Source of the DNA: Artemia franciscana
Taxonomy: Eukaryota; Arthropoda; Branchiopoda; Anostraca; Artemiidae
DNA: 64,000 bases
Direction: 5' to 3'
Assembly: GCF_032884065.1 (NCBI RefSeq)
Contig: NC_088880.1
Location: 36,882,827-36,946,826 of the forward strand
The notes beneath the pieces are model-generated. The model did no database searches, was not told where the DNA came from, and saw nothing but the letters and a program-made list of their open reading frames with translations. A program made the position numbers and the translations under genes. This document shows, in pieces, positions 59,270 through 64,000 of the stretch (position 1 is its first letter; the number at the start of each line of letters is the position of its first letter).

Positions 59270-61900
59270 GGAAGGGTATGGTGTCTTTTGATGATGCTCT
59301 ACGCCCCTACATAATTCTCTAAGTTTCAATTTAACACCTTTAGTATTTCACAAGATGTTGCAAGTATGCCCTACTGCCAACCTGGATGCACACATGGTTC
59401 TTTGATTTATTTCAATATAGCTGAAATTTTCTAGTTAGTATCCTTAGCTGTGTCAGCGATATTGCAGACACGTCGTTTTGAAAATAGAGATGCCTATAGT
59501 TTCTTTGATTTCGTTGAATAGCCCCTCCAGTGTTCCCTGAAAATGTCAACCCTATACCCTAAGCTATTCTTAAGATAATGCAGAAATGCCCTTTTAATAA
59601 TCTGGGCATGCTACTCAACAAGCCCCAAAACTTTAAATTCAATACCTGCAGATGCCCCTCTTTGACAATCTGGATGCATATAGCATCATTTAATTAGTTT
59701 ACCACCCCTTGAACACACCCCAAAAGATTTTGCGTAATAGCCTCACACGTTTCTGAGATATGTCCAGGGAGGAGAGGTGTATTAATAAAGGGATATATTA
59801 TAAAGGCTTATATGAAATACCTCGGAAATAGGCAAAGGTAATAAGTTGTATCTTTAAGGGCATTCTGGGGAGAAGTTGAACTAAATCAAAACGCTCTATT
59901 CGCAGCTAGGCTGTCAAGAGGGAATAGGTAGATAGATTTATTATAAGCTGGACAAGACTACATAATACAGTATTCAATAGCTCAAATAACAATATATTAA
60001 GATAAAGCAACCCCTCCCCCTGAGAAAAAACAACAGCAAAAACACGAATGTAAACTGATATCTTTTCCTCACTACATCATTAACATGGATACTATTTTAT
60101 ACATTTTACTAAGGAAAAAAAACGAGTCGCACTTATTTGTTTACACGTCATAACATGATTACAAACTTGGATGATTGTCCGGGATGATTGTAATATGTGC
60201 AATATCTAAAGAATTGCTCAAGTTATTTAGTTCAAGGGAATTAGATGCACACAGGTTGTCATAACGGCTTATTTGCAATAGTTCAGGAGTAAGGAAAGGT
60301 ATTAAGCTGTATTTTTCAGGGATTGGTAGGGGGGATGTTGAACTGAATCAAAGGTCACTCTTTTATACAACTAGTCAAAAAAGAGCATAAGCAATATATC
60401 AGGAACAACAATGGGTATTGTTTTGATCTCTTGGGTAATGCAGAGGCAGAGCCGTATCCAAGGGGACAATCACCCCGAGGGGCAGGCCGTTTTGGCAACC
60501 TGAGAGCTTTTGAACAGTTTTGAGAAGCGATGCTGGAAAATCCCGAATTCACCTTTCTTTCAACCCGTATTTATCTAATGTGTTTTGAATTTGTTTAATA
60601 TCCACCTCAAAAAAGCTCTGAAACTTTCAACATAATACTCTAAGCCGTTTCCAAAATATTACTGATACACCATTTTGACAACCAGCTTGCACATAGTGTA
60701 TTTGGTTTAATTACAATACGGCTCCCCCATTCCCTGAAAGCTATCAATAGTAGGAGTCATAATAGCAGATTTATCAGTAGGAGTCTTGAAAGTAGTAATG
60801 ATAGTAGTATTATTAGTCTTAGTCATAGTATTAGTAGTATTAATAGCAGTATAAATAGCAGTATTCATACATTGCCTTTTGACTAGTCCAATGTTCCCCT
60901 AAGCATGCCCCGATATTTCCAACTTAATACCCTATAAAGGTTGTAAGACCTTTTTGATACGACCATTTGATAAGCTACATGCATATAGTGACTTTTTGAT
61001 TCGTTCAATACCCCCTTCTTATTTCACTAAGTAATCGATTCCATACCCTTAGCTCTTACTAATCTCCTCAAAATGCCAATGGTTGCAGCGGTAGCTACAA
61101 CACAATAGAGGATAGTTTTAAGATTTAGTATTAGTAGTAGAAGTAACATGCAATATTCCCTTTTGGCTAGTTTAGCATCCCCCTCAATATACCCCAAAAA
61201 CGTAATATCCCAAGCCGTTCCTTGAGTATTGTCGATATCCCCATATGACAACCTTTATGCACAAAGTGTGTTTTGAGTCAATTCAACATATCCCTCGAAC
61301 ATCCCTAAGATTTTAACCTTAGTAACCCTACCCTTAGTAGCAGTAGTACTAATTACAGTAGTAGTAGTACAAAAAAAATTTTGGATCCGACCCTGGCTCA
61401 GTATTCTCTGCAACATTCCCTGAAAGTTTGAAATTTTTGCTGCAAGCCCATCCTGAGATATTAATGGCAAGCCCTTTTGACCACCTGCATGCATTGAGTG
61501 TGTTTGATTTAGTTTAACCGCCCCTACAATGTTTCCTGAAAATTATCGTTATAATACTCATAGTTTTATTAGTAGACTAAAGGCGGTTGTAGTTGTAGTA
61601 GCATGTACATAATGTCCATTGGTTGATTCAACATCCGCCTCAACATTTAGCAACTTAACAACATGCATCAAAACATGTATCAACAACATGCATCAACTTA
61701 ATCAACATGTTTCAACTTAACACTCCAAACCGTTCTTGAGATATTGTTAATATGACCTTTTAACTAGATGTATTCTCATAGTGTTTATTATTTAGTTGAA
61801 CATCCTCCCTAATATTCCTTGAAAGTTTCAGCTTAATATCTTAAGTCTTATGGTAGTAATGCTAATATCACGAGCAGTAGTAATGTTGCTAGTAGTAGCT
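59270..61900. repeat. Array F2, units in alternating orientation
   Basis: 59270-59760 is in the orientation of 40000-41460 (CTTTTAATAATCTGGGCATG, TTTCAAC phrases), 59800-60430 in the opposite one (GAACTAAATCAAAACGCTCT), and 60570-61900 again in the first (TAGTAGTATTAGTCTTAGTC, CATATAGTGACTTTTTGAT). A run of ATCAACATG repeats occurs at 61650-61720. Confidence 0.65.
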
Positions 61901-61948
61901 GTGATAATATTTAGATAGTCAAGTTTGTATTTAGCTTTTTAATTTAAG

Positions 61949-62145
61949 GCTTGTCCGAGAATCCTCAAGAGGATTTGTCTTAAAGAGTGAGGAAAATGAC
62001 CATGATTTCTTTTCTGACGAAGGTCTGGAGAGGGAGAGGAAATGGCTGAAAAATTTTCGAGAAAAAAGCTGGAATTCAAGAGCAGGATCATCGCTTGACA
62101 AAGATAATGCCTCCAGATATAGCTTTAGCTCAGACTTTACTTCAG
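61949..62145 (+). CDS. Candidate host exon 3
   Basis: Acceptor CTTTTTAATTTAAG| at 61947-61948, donor CTTCAG|GTGAAA at 62145/62146. It starts with the last base of a codon (phase 2): AG from exon 2 plus G gives Arg, then LVRESSRGFVLKSEENDHDF, FSDEGLERERKWLKNFREKS and WNSRAGSSLDKDNASRYSF, and it ends in phase 1. The whole 197 nt is open in this frame. The composition (acidic, Ser-rich, predicted helix ERERKWLKNF) resembles exons 1 and 2. No known domain is recognised; the gene presumably continues right of the window. Confidence 0.5.
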
Positions 62146-62769
62146 GTGAAATTTTGGTTAATTTTCATTCTTTTTTTAAAATTTATTTATTGGATCAATA
62201 CTTAGAATAAATCTTTATTAAAACCTGAACAAGATCCTAAAGTTGAGAGAGCCATAGCAGAGGTGTTTTGAAAATGCAAATGACATAAAAATCAAAGCTT
62301 TTATCACCCCCTGAACTTAGTTACGCACTTTTTCTGCTTTTTCCCTTTTTCAGATTTTTTGTTTTTATTTTTAGCCCGCAATTATCTGCTAAATATCCAC
62401 TAAAAATGGTATTTCTATCTTTCCGTAACGCTTCATGGTCCGAGGACAAATTTCGGAGATTCTATTTGTCCTTTTTACCAGTTTTTTTTATCACATAAGT
62501 AAGCGAAAAATACAATTGTGGATATTTCCTGTTTTTGGTTTCCAAGATACGGGCTGTCCTATTTATAGGACAGTGGGCTCTTGTGATATCAAGTAAACTC
62601 GATCTCATAAAATAGGTTTTTAATGAAAAAGATTCAATTCAATGTAATTCAAAATCCAAACCAATCAAAACATAGTTAGGTAAAACGCAAAACAGCCAGT
62701 GAATAGGGTGACGTCAAATTTATCACTGTAGTTCAGGGTTTTTCATACAGTTTTTACCTTGGTATTGTC
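62146..62769. other. No gene recognised; intron start
   Basis: AT-rich DNA between candidate exon 3 and the piggyBac fragment. A short palindrome GTCCTATTTATAGGAC lies at 62557-62572. Confidence 0.5.
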
Positions 62770-64000
62770 GCTGCTTTTCTTCTTCATTAGGAAGGGTCCT
62801 ATTCTATGATTTCGGGTGTTGAAGGATAACGCAGAAACTGGTCTTCCTTCTAACCCTGAATGCCTTGGTTCCGCTCTTTCGTAATTGGTTTTTAGATGGT
62901 ATCATATGATCTCCTGTCTGAAATCTACATAACTCTTTTTCTTTTCATTCTCAACCACCATGTTGAATAGTGTGCAAGCATAGACAACAGCCACGTCTAA
63001 CAGGCACACGAACAGAGCCCAATATTAGTTCTTTCCTCTAATAGACACAGCATACTTGCCGAAAATTCAGTATGTTATGTTAATACTTGCCGAAAAGTAA
63101 CATAATCATGTTAATAAACTCCCCCATATAGCATTTGTATTTCCAGAGGGGATGTGGTTGCTGTACTGCAATATTTCCTATCTGTCTCTTCACGTTTTGT
63201 TCAACCGATCCTAGTGGAATTAGGCTGAGATGGTTGGATGCAATAGAGTCAACGTTGTTATCCTGCAGGTTTACGACCAATATATCGTTGGCTGCAGCAA
63301 ACCGAAAATCATACGCTCCTAGTTTTTCAGTCTCAAAATCCTTGCTGGAAGAAAGTGGCGCCTTGCCTCTCAGTTTTCTCTAGCCATCCCAATCACTCAA
63401 AATCTAGCTCCTTTCAAATCGAACAAAAGCTTGTGACTCCTAGAGAAATGATCAAAATATAGCACATGGCTGTTGCCATCTTCAAAAACCTCCAGAAGTT
63501 ATTTTACGACTCGAAACCCTAGGCCTCATTTAGCAGCCTGAGATGGAGTACTAGAATTTTCCCTCGACTAAAGATGAACCTGAAGGCAATGGCCATTCTA
63601 AGTACAAACAGCCCGTAGTCTATATCCGAATCAAATGGGCTTTCTTTGGATAAACCACATCAGGCAATATTTCCCGTTATGCCACACAATGATTTCGTTG
63701 ATGGACAGATACTGAGCGAAAATTCCAAAGTACATTAAGGCCTGTGTTGATTTTGTCGAAGAGGGGCCTCACTTTGAAATCCTACTGATCTCTGAATTGA
63801 CGAACCGCATTGTTGTCCAAGTAGTGGATGTTTTCTTTTATCTTCTTGAATTAATTTCTGGATTTTGCTTGCTTGACCAGGTTACTTCCAAGATCTTCAT
63901 CGACTGACCAATAACATCTGTGGAAATACAAAACCAATACGGTCTTTGGGAAGCCTGAAAAAATCAGTTTTTCCACGTCACAGATTTTCTTAGTTGATGC
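62770..64000 (-). pseudogene. piggyBac-like transposase (fragment, several frameshifts)
   Basis: Minus strand, reading down from 64000: FKVRPLFDKINTGL, YLSINEIIVWHNGKY, FIQRKPIRFGYRL (the RGKPIRFG motif of piggyBac, about 63650-63612), HVLYFDHFSRSHKLLFDLK (second catalytic Asp region, about 63475-63415), MARENR, then frame 63280-63080 with NNVDSIASNHLSLIPLGSV, QQPHPLWKYKCYMGEF (the NNVVTVASN and MGGVD region) and YWALFVCLLDVAVVYACTLF. Stops and frame changes occur throughout, and the MGGVD catalytic Asp site reads MGEFI, so it is dead. The N-terminus lies beyond the window and no Cys-rich C-terminal domain is seen. Confidence 0.8.

Overview
The window looks like repeat-rich, AT-rich, non-coding eukaryotic (animal) DNA: no operons or bacterial gene density, GT-AG-bounded exon candidates, long (TA)n tracts, and wrecks of many transposon classes (Helitron, Penelope-like, LINE, piggyBac, Mutator-like, foldback elements). 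The repeat style suggests an arthropod, possibly a crustacean such as a brine shrimp; that is an impression, not something proven here. One 100-N assembly gap lies at 9783-9882.

Layout. 1-9782 is a head-to-tail and inverted cluster of Helitrons. The first enters from the left edge with the end of its Rep domain and a Pif1-type helicase; at least three 3' ends carry a GC-rich hairpin followed by CTAG, and the next 5' TC terminus follows directly or after 2 bp. A 5'-truncated reverse transcriptase (6940-7538) sits between the forward Helitrons and an inverted one (8323-9782). 10.1-17.6 kb holds several copies of a long dispersed repeat (called R here) with built-in palindromes, a Penelope 3' end, and a candidate host exon (13118-13723). 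17.6-44 kb is mostly anonymous intron-like DNA with a 566-bp long-TIR element, a LINE remnant (21.0-22.8 kb), a 3.8-kb-spaced inverted repeat, foldback elements, an inverted pair of Penelope-like elements (30.5-34.0 kb), a 129-bp x 4 tandem repeat (35.5 kb), and a second LINE 3' end (39.2 kb). 40-61.9 kb shows a mirror-like order: trinucleotide-rich array F2, ~272-bp array F1 and repeat R on one side, then R, F1 and F2 in reverse orientation on the other. A piggyBac-like transposase pseudogene enters from the right edge (62.8-64.0 kb, minus strand).

Host gene. Three plus-strand segments (13118-13723, 50062-50218, 61949-62145) each have a plausible AG acceptor and GT donor, and their codon phases fit when spliced in order (phase 1, then phase 2). 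I infer one split gene with introns of about 36.3 and 11.7 kb, which would make nearly all of the window intronic repeat DNA. The product is charged, serine-rich and not recognised; the first exon carries an apparent 1-base frameshift.

Recurring theme. A short structure resembling a hammerhead ribozyme core (CTGANGA, a stem, then GAAAT) recurs in Penelope 3' regions and in the arms of two separate foldback elements. This and the shuffled Helitron helicase pieces are the most unusual signals seen.
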